This document shows, one piece after another, positions 23,310-35,269 of a stretch of 64,000 nt of DNA (position 1 is its first letter; every line of letters begins with the position of its first letter). The notes under the pieces were generated by a model. That model worked only from the letters and a program-made list of their open reading frames with translations. It made no database searches and had not been told where the DNA came from. The translations under genes were made by a program, and so were the position numbers. Source of the DNA: Bradysia coprophila (taxonomy: Eukaryota; Arthropoda; Insecta; Diptera; Sciaridae); NCBI RefSeq assembly GCF_014529535.1, contig NC_050738.1, forward strand, positions 3,604,588 through 3,668,587, read 5' to 3'.

Positions 23310-26300
23310 TTTTTAAAAATGGATTGAAAGGGAACAAACTATCAATATTACGGTGTTTGTGAAGGGTGGAAAAGCCGATCTGTGTGTTTCACTCTACGAA
23401 TCTCGCGAACAGAATTTTTTTTTTAATGGAATAAACCCACGCACATCACCCCTTGGAGAACTATAAGTTTTCAAATAAGCAAATCGCCGGTAATTTTACA
23501 CCTCGAAATGTATCGTAAACTTTCTCTTTGTCGGTGGTGCGCTTCATCACTGGGATGGAAAAGATGAAGTAATGACCAGAACTGAGGAAAGACATGGTGA
23601 ACACAACCAAACGCTTTAGTCAGAAATTGGTCACTATTTTCGTCTATGGGTCTTAGTCCCATCAACTGTTGCAATTGTATCATTAGGAGTATTAGTTAAA
23701 CAATTAGCCAAGGGATTGCGAGATTTGTCAAACTGGGTCAACGATTCTCGCAATTCCCTTTCGACGTTCGACCAGTTTTAGAAGTTCATTACTACATCTG
23801 GAGGCAGTACAATTAAATCTCTTGAAAAAGGAGAGATGATCCCAACCGCAGGCAGTGCTTTGACATAAATTTATTTTTAGCATGATGAGACACAATCACG
23901 ACACAAATGAGAAACTAAAAGTGCAACAATTCGTACCACAAATGAGCGAAAAAAGCTTGAAAGCAACAGAACATAAAAAAATGAAAGAAAATTAAAAATT
24001 GAGAAAAAAAAATATTTTAATCCATCGTACAAACCTCATCGCTTTTACTTTGTGTGTTTGTGTTTGTGTTTCTATCTTCAACGAATACACAGGTTTTTAG
24101 AAACTGTAACATTTTAGCTAAAACCATCTTTGGATTAGTTTGTTACATTGCAATTATCAAATCGATAAAATAAAATGGAAAAACGAAAATTTTAAAAATT
24201 CATCTGGACCGTTGTCGAATGGACGGGTTTTAATCACTTTAGACTCTAGATGTGAACAAATACAAAAAAAAAAAATTTCTTCAATGATCGTCAATGGAAG
24301 CCCGATTTTCTATGATATGTGTAAAATGGAAATCGCCGAAAATAATTCAAAAGTTTCACGTTCCTAATTATCATCATTCATATTTTGATAAGATTAAAAG
24401 CATAAAAGATAAATTGCAAAATAACTAGAAAAAAAAAGTTATCGAATTCGCCTTGGGTGTAATGGAAAATTCGACACCATAACAACTGAATCACATTTAG
24501 TATTCCGTTCAGACTAAAATGAATCGGTTTAAGTCGGTCGAGCAAGCGGTACGAGTGACTAGAAGAACTCGAGAAGAACTAAACTTATTGTGTTCATCGG
24601 CTCTCACAGTTCAATCACTGAAACTGAGCCAAATTCTACTTCAACCTTAGCCTAACATTAGCCCGACCACACAATGATCAAGAAAACTAGTCCATCTATT
24701 AACAACTAACTACGAAGACCGTGCAGCTGATCTTTAAGGTTGTTGTACAGACTTTTCACATTAAGTCCAACCTGAACAAAACGCTAAGTGAATATAAGGA
24801 GCACAATTGACAACGAAATCTACACAAACCATTAACCGTGTATCACACTAGACTTCCAGTCAGGGTCGGACTGGCTACGCAAAGACACTTCGAAAACGTT
24901 CAATGACGAACATTTATAGAAAGCCCTTCGTTCGTACAAAACATAAAAAATCCCTGCGGGCATCGAATGCTCATTGCGGGTCTGTTTTCAATGATGGAAA
25001 AGTTTAGGTCACTAATTTTGAGGATTTCCATGTGATAAACAAATACACACTGACTGTGTGTCACGAGATAGCTGCTGCAACAAAGGTACGATTCATTTTT
25101 AATGGTCTGTATCAGTTTTATTAGAATTGCTTTGCAATGGTGATAAATTTGAATTGCTCTCATTCTGGTCATATTTCACATCATGTGACAACTATTCTGT
25201 ACTAGTTTTTGACCCTATTAAAGCAGAAACTTTTAGCACACGGACTACAGTGTAGTTCTTGTTGGATAGAAGGTAAAAATTTCTTTAGACTGAACACGAA
25301 CTGATCCTCGTCGCTACTCGCGAACCCATAACACTTGACAAGTTAATTTGAATGTGCAAAAATTAGATCAAATTTTGATAGACAGAATTCCGATGAATTC
25401 TCGACAAAACTGAGTTGTTGCAATAAAATTCACACAATGGAAACTGATTCCATCACTCAAAACTGATGTTTGGCAACGTTTCAATTGTGATTTTATTTTG
25501 GCTTTGTTCGGAAATTTGCAGCGTAATTTTCAATAACAAATTCAAAATTTATTAAATTGCACTTAGACGAACAATGGATTGTGAGTGTTTCGCAACCGAT
25601 TTAACGATTTCCCAGTCGTAATGGTCACAAATTTTATTTGGTCCACTCCACCGACCCAATAATGCCGTCGATAAATATTAGAGAAAGGAACTTTAAAGAA
25701 AAAGAAGGTGGTGTCACATTAATAATTTGTGCGTAAAACTCGGACGATATAGAACATACACTCAACCAGCGACACCGGTATGAAAATCTCAAGAACAGCA
25801 CACGTATAGAAATCGATGAACTGAATTTTCGGTTCAATTGAAAAGAAAGGAAATTTATCACCAGGACACTTTGCACGCGAGCAGTAAAGAAATGATCAAA
25901 AATGTATAAACAGACGATGATGCACTTGTTTGACACAATTTTTTTATTCCGGAAAAATATGGATCTGCATTTGTAGTGTGCGAACAGAAAAAAAAATCAA
26001 AAATTTCTTCTTTCCGAAATTATCAATCGTGTAGCTTGTCGCAAATAATCGTCACATTTCTTCAATGAAATAGAACCGATTTTGTAGATGACAAAACAGA
26101 TGGAATTCATTACCTTGTTATTACCTTATTATGCGCAATCTTTGTTTACAATTATTGGTACAATTTTATCATCAGAAAAGTGGTAAATTATACAAGAATT
26201 CAATGATTTTTTGCATGAGCAACTTAACACCAAATTTTTGTTGAAACACATACACAATCATATTACGTCGGCAAAATGTGAAAAAAGAAATGTCGCTGGT

Positions 26301-26663
26301 GTCGGCGCGACAGACGTAGAATTCCCAGCAATTAAGTTGGGTATGCTTCTGTTACCGACATGACAGCAGAGGAAGCGATGAGCTCGGAGTGAAGTGAACT
26401 TTTCTCGCAAAAGTTAATTGTTTTCTAAAGCTAATGAGTTTAACGGACCTACTCTTTTACATGGTCTATTTTAAGGGAATTAAATTCTCAAAATTCCCTA
26501 ATTCACGATTCGATCAATTAGATTGACCAATTCACTCAATTCTTCTATTTTCCTTATCATAAATTTTGGTCAACTTATGACTCAATGATATGCAATTCTC
26601 AATGTTAGTATACTCGGTATACTCTATAGATAGATATGGTCTAATGTCAAAATTTGTGTGGAG
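23310..26663. other. Intergenic, no gene seen
   Basis: AT-rich sequence without supported exons. A single end-like motif of the CAGGG[T/C]CGGACTGGC family lies near 24863-24880. Confidence 0.4.
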
Positions 26664-26908
26664 CGGAGGGAATAGCGATTTCATATAAACAACCACACGT
26701 TTCAATGAAAATCATTGAAAGGTGAGTTCGTTTATATGGGTGTCGGGGAATCTCGCACACGCGATCATAGTATGCGTCCTTTTACGACATGTAACGAAAA
26801 GTCATGACTGTGCGAGATTCACCACTTAGAGGTGAATCTCGCACACCATGAATTTGTGTGGTGTGCGAGATTACCCTACCCCTTTATATGAAATCGCTAT
26901 TTCCTCCG
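26664..26908. mobile_element. Foldback element with repeated CTCGCAC hairpins
   Basis: Outer inverted arms of about 27 bp (CGGAGGGAATAGCGATTTCA / TGAAATCGCTATTTCCTCCG). Inside, GAATCTCGCACAC occurs in both orientations four times, including a short hairpin at about 26813-26840. Confidence 0.7.
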
Positions 26909-27251
26909 GTTTGTGTGGACAGACCACACCTGGTTTGTACTTTTATTGCCAATTGTGCCACATTACTGTAATGCGAGATCTAACTTTAAAATATCGGAAT
27001 CATACACCGAACCGACCATTCCTATGCATATGACATGACTGTTTCATCCCAATTTATGAGAAGTGTGTCCAGTGTAGCCGCGAGCTTCAACCTTCACAAG
27101 AGTTTGCCGTTTTTTTTTTACTTTCGCCACCTGCTGTTCAAATATCTATAAGGCAAGTGCAGAGAGGACAATGTATTTCTATTGTTCATCTGTAAGGTAA
27201 ACCGAATACACGCGATACGCGCCTACAATTTTTGTGTCAGTATACGAAGTT

Positions 27252-27500
27252 TTAACTTACAGTAGAGAAATTTCCCGTAATATGCACATGCCTTACTGTT
27301 GATGATGACGGTTGATTGGACTTTAGTAACAAAATTAAATTAAATACTTTTATGACAACACTATACCGAAATGATTCTATTTTTGCTCCACCAACACAAC
27401 TAACAACAAAAGAATTACAGGGGACGTCAGTGAAATATAGACATGGATTTGCTTCTGCTGTAAAAATGATTTCTGGCAAGCCGAAAATGAACAAGAGCAT
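27252..27500 (-). CDS. Possible small secreted cysteine-containing protein
   Basis: Starting at the ATG at 27500, 82 codons encode a protein beginning MLLFIFGLPEIIFTAEA, which looks like a signal peptide with cleavage after AEA, followed by three cysteines within about 25 residues (NPC, VPC, VSC). A TATAAA lies on the minus strand at 27558-27563, about 58 bp upstream of the ATG, a normal core-promoter spacing. The frame may splice at a GTATAG donor near 27410 instead of reading through. No family recognised; it could be a chance ORF. Confidence 0.3.
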   Translation of the reverse strand: MLLFIFGLPEIIFTAEANPCLYFTDVPCNSFVVSCVGGAKIESFRYSVVIKVFNLILLLKSNQPSSSTVRHVHITGNFSTVS

Positions 27501-28249
27501 CCAAAGAACATTTGAGAGCTTTTGCGAACCTTTCGTAACTCGACAGTTCTTATAGGATTTTATACTCGCAACTGTCAATGACATGAGAATCGATGCACAG
27601 TTTTATGATATTTTTGTAACAATCGCAAAAGTTAATTGAGAAAATCAGTCAGTCAAAAGATCTGACCCACCCATAGATTTTTGGTTATGTTTGGTTTGAC
27701 AGCTGAAATAACCTTGGAACAGACTATATTATTAATACGGAGGTAGGAGTTGCGTTAGCCGCATATTTGATTGAATCAATTTATTTACTGAAATAAATTA
27801 AAATGACAAACCTCGAACACCTCGAACCAGAACGACCAAAACACGATGTTTTTTACGAAGTTATAAGAGTATACCCGAAATTTTAATTTACCTTAGCAAA
27901 TGAAGTAATTAAATCAAATGTTTAGCTAATACACTCGTAGCGTAACTTCGGACTCTTAACAATTTACTGCACTAAAAACTACAATTTGGATTTTGGATTT
28001 GAATTTTAAGAAAAACCTCCTCGACTCAGTTGTCATGAAATTTCTGCTGGGATTCCCTGTAACATCATCACAATAGCGATAATAACTTTGTTGGGAATCG
28101 TTAGAATGTCACAATGAGGAAGATTTACAATGAAGAATTTGTTCTTGGCGGGAGAATAGATTTTTGACATAAAGTTTTTATTTTTGTCCGTTTGTCATTC
28201 ACAAGTCCATAGAAATCAAAATATAAAAATTTGTCGACTGACAACCATA

Positions 28250-30493
28250 ATGGAGGTGAATGACGAATTAGATCAATTTTTGCTGGAAGTTGCTGAAGCC
28301 GAAGACCAGAATTCAAGTCAGTTACCAAATTTACGCGACGACAATGCATTTTCTGCAGCACTTGATGCCAGCTCATCCACAACTTCCAAGCCAACAGTGC
28401 AGTCAAGTGTGATTCATGAGAATGGTGCATTAGATTCGTCGGACGATGAGGATATGAAAAATTTCCTCGAACGAAAATACAACGAATATGGTCGCGACAT
28501 TCAATCAAAATTGAAGAAACAAAACGAAGAGCAAATCGATCGGATCGTAACGAGGGAAGTGGACCAAAACATTAGGAAATCAACACCAAAGAGCACTCTG
28601 ACGGAAATTCACTTTCCGAAGTACAATCCAAAACCAATTACTGCTGCCAGTAAGCCTGATAATGTTGGCGTGTACACGGATCCCATTTTTGGCATTAGGA
28701 TCATTCATCCGTTGATTTCCAGTACTCAGCTCGGCGAACGAATGGTTGGCCGAATTGCAGTACCGATGTCGTCACTGCGAAAACATTTGGACCATGGTGA
28801 CTTATCGAAAGACTGGGCAGTGGCTGGTGCAATCGTTAAGAAGAGTGCTGTTCTCACTAGCAAGAAGGGAGCACAGTACGTTATATGGACTCTCAGTGAT
28901 TTGCGCGGTGAAATCAAAACGATTTCGTTGTTTCTGTTCAAAAATGCGTACAAGCAACTGTGGAAGACAGCTGAGGGTGAGTCGTGATCCACTGACTGTT
29001 AACTACATTACTTAATCAAATCGGTTCGTTTACAGGGATGGTCGTTGCTGTTTTGAATCCAGGCGTATTCGACAGTAAACAGGGCAAAGGTGATGAGGCG
29101 TGCCTATCGGTGGACAATGCCCAGAAATTTATGGTGTTAGGTCAATCGAAAGATCTAGGTACATGTCGCAGTCGCAAGAAGAATGGCGACATGTGTCACG
29201 CTATTGTGAACCTGGGTGACTGCGAGTATTGTGTCTATCACGTCAAGCAGGAATACAGCAAAATGTCAGGTCGATCAGAATTACAGTCAGCAACTAGTGG
29301 CCGGGGACTGGATGCATTACGGAACAAAGTGCTGGGCAAAAGTGAAGTGTTCTATGGAGGACAGTCGTTTTTGGCGGTACCTGCGAAGAAGAACCCTAAA
29401 CAAATAGCTAAAGACCAACGTCGCCTACAAATGCTATCCGAACAAAGTCAGTCGAATCAATTACTGGAAAGTAGAGATAGTAATCGGTTGGCAGGCCTGA
29501 GTACCCCTGAAAATGGTAAGAGAGAATTTTTGATTCCTCTTCACTTCCAGAGTGAAAATGTTTTTTCTTCTTCATATAGGCATGTCGATGGCTGTGAACT
29601 ACAACAAACCAGCAACTTCAAAAATCGCTGCTGGTGTCGAGGCCAACATTTCACAACGTCGTAAGGACCTGGAAAGATTAAAGCAACTCGAAGCCTTGCA
29701 CGAAAGCCAAACTGAAAATAAAACCCAAAAAGAACCAGTCACTGCAGCACCGAAACCGTTGACCAATGCGATACCAACGCTAAGCCGCTCCAGCTTTTCA
29801 ATTGATCTGCCTGCGCCGGATAAGAGAACTCAACTGGCCAAGGCAAAAGCACTGGCAATTTTAAAGAACAAACCGATTGAAAAATCGAATCCGAATTTCA
29901 TCAAATATCGCGGCACAGTCGAAGGTAAGAAACGCGTACAATCGGAAATGTTGAGTCGTGACCCCGGCGAAGTGAAACGGCAAAAAATTACCGAAGATGC
30001 GGAGAAATTTCGCCGGGAGAGAATACAAAAGATTATGGAGACAAAATCCTCACATTCTGACCTGATCGACGAGCATGCCAAGGATGCCGAAGACAAATAT
30101 TTCAGTAAGCAGGTGAAGAAGGAGGCAATGGAGGAGAAAATGCTGAACACGTTTGAGGTTGATTGTAAAGCCGTTGTGTGTCTGAAATGCAGGTACACAG
30201 CCCTATCATCGGCGGACCGGTGCAAGAACGAAGGGCATCCAATTAAAGTGATTGACGCCAAGAAACGCTTCTATCAGTGTTCCGATTGCGGCAATAGAAC
30301 GGTTACAGTGCATCGCATGCCGCAAACGAGCTGTAAGAATTGTCAAGGGTCCAAGTGGCAACGAGCTGGTATGATCAAAGAGCGTGCAACTGAAAAAGTT
30401 GGCGAACAGTTGTCGATTAGAGGGGACGAAGAAATGTTTTTGGGAAGTTTGCACGGGAACGGAAATTTGAACTTATGTGTGGCGGAATCGTAG
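28250..30493 (+). CDS. Mcm10: DNA replication protein Mcm10
   Basis: Replication-origin factor that binds the CMG helicase, single-stranded DNA and polymerase alpha. Exons 28250-28976, 29036-29515 and 29580-30493 join in phase to 706 aa. The N-terminal 130 residues are acidic, low complexity and helical. The OB-fold region (about 165-280) carries GRIAVPMSSLRK and GAIVKKSAVLTSKKGAQYVIW. The CCCH zinc finger follows (Cys286, Cys296, Cys305, His311, in CRSRKKNGDMC and CEYC). The C-terminal part has a further Cys-rich zinc region (CLKC, CSDCG, CKNC) typical of metazoan Mcm10. AATAAA at 30598-30603. The start ATG in ATAATGGAGG is the first in frame. Single, complete gene with nothing odd in it. 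Confidence 0.95.
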
Positions 30494-31128
30494 GTTCGTT
30501 TTTGAAAAATTTTATAATTTACTTCTTGAGATACTTTAAAAGAGGCTGCTGCAACTCAACACAATTTTTTTTAAGTCAAAGTCGTTAATGATAAAAAAAT
30601 AAAGAAAATCCTTAATCAATTGCACTTTTGATTGAAGCAAGTGAGCTGTGAATACTTAGCATTAGTACGTTTTTCAAGGAGAAAGTGATCCAACAATAGG
30701 CAACTTAGTATGAGCCTTGACTTTGACCAAAATTGGAAAACATTTTCTTAAATCTGTCATTTTGATGTTGTAACTCTCAATACCACAAGTATCCTTAACT
30801 AGCATCTCTAATTTTTAGTTCCCCTTCATAGGTACTCAAACAACTTCACCTGCGAAACAACCTCTTTTTTTTTGAAATAGCCGTTTTACTGTCTGTTTGG
30901 GCCCATTGTGCTGGACACTTACCGAATTTTCCCATTTTCTCTTCAATCGGAAACCTACAGATTATCCTATTATCTTCTAATTCTTGCGTTGAGAATAGTT
31001 TTCCCGTCGGCGGGTGCTACTTGCAGTCGGTCTTCTTTACTCACCATCCTCCAATAAATCAAATTGAAACATTATTGGAAAATTTGGAATTTTAAGAAAT
31101 GAAGGAATGTTTTAACTAATATCTGAAG
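30494..31128. other. Mcm10 3' region
   Basis: Contains AATAAA at 30598-30603. Nothing else recognised up to the orphan exons. Confidence 0.4.
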
Positions 31129-31407
31129 TTGCGACGTTGGGTGGAAACACTTCAGCCCGAGCTTGGTCGCAAAATGCGCAACAGTGGGACTACCAAGAGC
31201 TGTTTGAGGTGTCTGGTAAGTCCTCCAGGAGTAATTTCTTAACAATCCAGAAACTCTTCATGTGCCTTCATCGTTGCTAGATTCTGATACTCATGAGCCA
31301 GCAAACGGAACAAACGAAACAGTCTCGGATTTAACGTTAGCTACGGAGACTGCAAAGCGACAAAGCCTGAATTCACAACAAGATTCACCGAGTACTCTTC
31401 AACAAAA
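31129..31407 (+). CDS. Two orphan coding exons of an unidentified gene
   Basis: Exon a (about 31129-31215) reads ATLGGNTSARAWSQNAQQWD then YQELFEVS and ends with a GTAAGT donor. A 65-bp intron ends TTGCTAG at 31280. Exon b (31281-31407) reads DSDTHEPANGTNETVSDL and continues to STLQQK before another GTAAGT donor. Phases match (phase 1, then phase 2). The composition is protein-like and the other frames are closed. I do not recognise the protein. No flanking exons were found; downstream lies a 3-kb pile of transposable elements. It may be part of a gene with long introns, or a captured or truncated fragment. Confidence 0.5.
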
Positions 31408-31454
31408 GTAAGTCTACACAAGTTTATCAAGAGCAAATAGCAAATAGCTCAAAA

Positions 31455-31701
31455 TAGAACTTTTATTTGGCTGGTCGATCAGACACATACAGTGTGTAGC
31501 TAACATTTGCGTTCAATTGCCCGTCGATTGAGGGAGGTGTCAATAACTTATTGATGGAAAATCGATTTTTTTTTCAAATATTTTTATCAAGATCAAAACC
31601 GCCTAGAACTTTTATTTGGCTGGTCGATCAGACACATACAGTGTGTAGCTAACATTTGCGTTCAATTGCCCGTCGATTGAGGGAGGTGTCAATAACTTAT
31701 T
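31455..31701 (+). repeat. 98-bp direct duplication, period 149 bp
   Basis: The segment starting TAGAACTTTTATTTGGCTGG and ending GTCAATAACTTATT occurs at 31455-31552 and 31604-31701, essentially identical, separated by 51 bp of different sequence. Recent local duplication. Confidence 0.9.
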
Positions 31702-31710
31702 AACAATAGT

Positions 31711-31779
31711 TGCTAACAAGATCTGAACCATGGACCACTTGCTTATGAAGCAAGCGTTCTACGAATCAAATCACAGGAC
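31711..31779 (-). pseudogene. tRNA-Met(CAT)-like relic or tRNA-derived SINE head
   Basis: On the minus strand, an intact anticodon stem-loop CTTGC-TTCATAA-GCAAG (31738-31754) is followed by GTGGTCCATGGTTCAGATC, resembling a variable loop plus B box. The upstream TTGATTCGTAGAACG resembles a D-arm/A box. The T stem and acceptor stem do not pair, so it is not functional. Confidence 0.55.
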
Positions 31780-31959
31780 TGCGCATAAAACAAAAATTTT
31801 ATTTCCAAAAATTTACAAAAATAGTTTCTGAAAAATAGATGTGCATATACACAATCAGACAAAAACCTTTTAGAAGAGAAATATTGACGCGAGTCCTTTA
31901 CTTACAAAAGTACTGATATCAGAAAAGGTGACTCTCAAAGCTCCGATACGCAATATAGT

Positions 31960-33500
31960 CCGGGTTCTTATGTCATCCTGCTCGATTCAGAACTTTTTTG
32001 ATTTTTGACGACGGGATATGATTAGGGGTCAGACTTTCCAAACTTTTTAGCCCCGTACGAAGTACTGGGGGCTTATAAGATTAATATGCCGTTTGTAACA
32101 CGTCGAATTGGAAGCAGACAGTAAGGGCAAAGCATTTGGTTATGTTCATAGATGACGAATCCGCAATAAAAAAAATGTCCGTCCGTCCGTCCGTCCGTGA
32201 CCCCTATAACTTGAGTAAAACGTGTCCGATCTTAAAAATTTTTTTTTCCCTGATTGGTATGGACAAAAGTAAGGTCAAGTTCGAAAATGGGCATGGTAGG
32301 GCCGGCCCTTGCAGGGCTAGGGCCCTATATGTGTTTTTCAGTCTTTTGACGATATCTACAGAAATACGCACGCAGTAGCTGCTTGTGATATATCAAATGA
32401 AAGGTATTGACGAGTAGAACAATGCTGAACATTGTTTTTGGGTAGGATGCAACGTGGGCTTGCTGGGAGGGCTCAAAGGGCGTTACTCGGCCCTAAGTGA
32501 TTCACTATAAATTATCTCATGACATATGACAGATGGAATATTGGTTTCTTCGGCAAAGTCTTAGAGTTTTGAGAGTAGCATTCATGAAAAAGTCGGGAAT
32601 TTGGAATTGGCTGTTTCAATTATGTTTTTGGGGTTATCTCTGTACCTACAGGAGTTATATTGCTACTTTTTGTTTCGTTTGTCAGATTATTCAATACCGA
32701 AAGAAAGTTGATAAAAAAAGTTGCAAATACGGGTTCCTAAAATTACATCGTAAACTTTTGTTTTACTTGAGAAGTACTTCGTACGGGCTTTTGTAATTGC
32801 GCTATGCGCAATTTTAAAGATGAACACTTTCAAAAATGGGCAATAATGTCAAGTACGCAATAAGGTTACAGAAGCATTTTGGTAACGGACGAATATGGGT
32901 TACGGGCTTATTAGGGGCTACGGACGTATTATGGTAACGGACGAAATAGGACTACGGGTCGTACGGGGCTAAGTCGCAGCAAACGCTCCGACTGTTCTGA
33001 TGCCTTGTTTTTTTTGGTGTTTTGAACCAGTAAATACCGGTGAAAACCGGTTTAAGTGTAAAACTTAAAAGTGAAATATCTCGGTCGAAACTGAATATTT
33101 TTTAATGGTTGGACCAGAATCTGAAAGGTTGACTCAATACCTATAATCGCTAGAACATTTTTTTTTTTAAATTTAAAGTTCACTGAGTTATTCTGGGTTC
33201 CCTGGAAAGTGTACCGGAAAAACCGCTAACTTTGACATCAATTTCCCTGGTCAGTCCCTGGATTATAGGTATTGAGTCAACCTTTCAGATTCTGGTCCAA
33301 CCATAAAAAAAAATTCAGTTTTGACTGAGATATTTGACTTTTAAGTTTTACATTCAAACCGGTTTTTACCGGTATTTACCGATTCAAAACACCAGAAAAA
33401 AAAATTATTTCAGAAAGTCTGGCCCCCAATCGTATACCGTCGGCAAGAAACAAAAGAGTTCTGAATCGAGCAGAACGCGTTTTTTTTGACATAAGAAACC
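31960..33500. mobile_element. Large foldback element, interrupted by another insertion
   Basis: Outer arms share TCTTATGTCA, TGCTCGATTCAGAACT, GACGG-TAT-GATT and GGCCAGACTTTC (31966-32038 against 33412-33492). Inner arms share GGTTGACTCAATACCTATAA and its complement plus ACCGGTATTTACCG (about 33007-33175 against 33250-33405). The left arm is split by the element at 32047-32972. Confidence 0.72.
32047..32972. mobile_element. Nested 926-bp element with TTAGCCCCGTACG inverted ends
   Basis: Perfect 13-bp inverted ends TTAGCCCCGTACG / CGTACGGGGCTAA. Internally there is a (GTCC)n-type run near 32178 and, at the 3' end, degenerate tandem GGTAACGGACGAATATGGG units (32880-32960). No intact transposase. 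Confidence 0.7.
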
Positions 33501-33533
33501 AGAGTAATAGTTTGGCTTTACAACCAGTTGTTA

Positions 33534-34096
33534 GGGGAATTCCGTTCATTTTATTTATACTGAGTATATCGCGTATATTCTGAGTATATCCAGTTTAACA
33601 AGTATATCTTCGTATATTCCGTATATCGAGTATAAGTCGAATGTGTTTTGACAACTGCCACATGAAGAAAAATTAAATTTTTTACGCGATGGATTTCGAT
33701 CAAACAACATGCCAGTGGGTAGCTTGTGATCTCAGGAGCCTGGCAAGGTAATTAGTTTTTCAATCGGACGAATATCGGCTGAGCGATAAGACTTTGGAAA
33801 ATGTTTGTTTTTGTACGTGATTGGCACATGATTTCATAGTCTTATCGCTCAGCCGATATTAGTCCGATCGAAAAACTAATTACCTTGCCAGACTCCTGAG
33901 ATCACAAGCTACACACTGGCATTTTGTTTGATCGAGATCCGTCGCGTAAAAAATTTCATTTTTCTAAATGAGGCGGTTGTCAAACACATGCGACTTATAC
34001 TCGATATACGGAATATACGAAGATATACTCGTTATACTGGATATACTCAGAATGTACGCGATATACTCAGTATAAATAAAATGAACGGAATTCCCC
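33534..34096. mobile_element. 563-bp foldback MITE flanked by TA
   Basis: Almost the whole element is one palindrome. Ends GGGGAATTCCGTTCATTTTA / TAAAATGAACGGAATTCCCC, arms of about 250 bp with a loop of about 50 bp near 33790-33836, flanked by TA on both sides as for Tc1/mariner-type elements. Each arm contains repeated GAGTATATC/CGTATATTC motifs. Confidence 0.82.
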
Positions 34097-34385
34097 TATT
34101 AAAAACAAATTGCGTAACAAATGACAGAAAGTCTTACCAAGATAGACAGATATTTTTCACAACTCAGGCGAGAAAATAGTCATTATCTCCACTCCGCTGA
34201 AAATTTCCGAATCCGTTGTGTTGTTAACTAGGGGACAAAGTTGGAAATTGCATTTTCGCGGGTGAATCGTGGCCCTCGCTACACTCTGGCCACAGACAAA
34301 ACCCTAACAATGCAATTTCAAACTTTTCTTTCCTCGTTGAACAAATAACTATTCCACAAGCAAGCGAACAAGTAAAATTCATCAT

Positions 34386-34598
34386 TTAACCTGTCACAGA
34401 CGGCAAGCATAGTAACAGTTTTACTATCTGATCTATTACTTCATTTGATCGAAGATTTTTATAGATTCATTTCAGAATTCTTTTACTTCATTTGTTTTGA
34501 ATATGATTTTTGCTATATAAGACCTCTTTAGTCAGAGCTTGTCGTTTATTATTACTGTCGTTGTCGATAACAGATGACAGCCGTCTGTAACAGATTAA
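34386..34598 (+). mobile_element. TTAA-bounded MITE, copy 4
   Basis: Ends TTAACCTGTCACAGACGGC and GCCGTCTGTAACAGATTAA, both TTAA intact. Best preserved copy. Confidence 0.85.
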
Positions 34599-34762
34599 GA
34601 ATGGGTCAAATCTGACGCCAGATTACAATTACGATTGCTGTATAGGTTTCTTCCAGGGCTTGAATTTCGACCGCTCTTACGGCATCAATTTATACAAATA
34701 TGAAGAAAAATCATAGGGCAAAAACATACAAAAACAATGAAACAAATTTTGATCAGAGAAAA

Positions 34763-35269
34763 TTACTCATTTCTACATTTATTGTAAATATTTTTAACAA
34801 ATTTCTCTGCATTCAAGCCTTGTTCTCCATGTGCATTAGATTGTGTCGATTGTTCTGAAGCAGTTGTTTCTTCTGATGAACTCGACTGTTTAGCTTGCTC
34901 GATCAACTGTTCACCAACGTTTGAATAAATTTCTTCACCGGCACGTCGGGTGACTAATCGAATATTTTGTTTTGTTACAAACGATTTGACTGCACTGATA
35001 ACCACTTGGAAAAGTTGTCCTCGAGCTGATGCTGAACTTTCAGCATCACTTTCATTCACTTGAAATTGAATTCGTGCCCTTTCCATTCGACTTACATCAT
35101 CTTCACTACCTTCAAACTTTCCCATTTCATCTCGTAGCTCAGCAAAAATTGAAGGATCAATTTTCCCTTCTTCATCATAATGTTTCTCTAGCTTTTCGTA
35201 CAGATCCAATGCATGATTTAATTCATCTACTTCTTGCACCATTTTTCGTAATATAAACTTTTTATTCAA
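34763..35269 (-). CDS. Hypothetical acidic helical protein
   Basis: A 168-aa intronless frame, start ATG (MNKKFILRKMVQEVDELNHA; the second Met at residue 10 is also possible). It is rich in Glu, Asp, Ser and Gln. Residues 10-75 are predicted helical or coiled coil, and the Ser/Glu-rich stretch (QSSSSEETTASEQ) is disordered. No signal peptide or membrane segment. It lies between a TTAA MITE and the divergently transcribed giant gene, with 862 bp between the two starts, so a shared regulatory region is possible. Family not recognised. Confidence 0.5.
   Translation of the reverse strand: MNKKFILRKMVQEVDELNHALDLYEKLEKHYDEEGKIDPSIFAELRDEMGKFEGSEDDVSRMERARIQFQVNESDAESSASARGQLFQVVISAVKSFVTKQNIRLVTRRAGEEIYSNVGEQLIEQAKQSSSSEETTASEQSTQSNAHGEQGLNAEKFVKNIYNKCRNE

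Noticed and set aside
23471..23683. Minus-strand ORF containing ATG AAG CGC ACC ACC upstream of GMPS as an alternative first exon
   Set aside because: Its donor would join the GMPS exon out of frame.
27316..27555. 79-aa plus-strand ORF
   Set aside because: Antisense to the better-supported minus-strand candidate; no start context or homology.
32136..32378. 80-aa ORF with VRPSVRDPYNLSKT
   Set aside because: Translation of the GTCC-repeat part of the nested repeat element; no gene.
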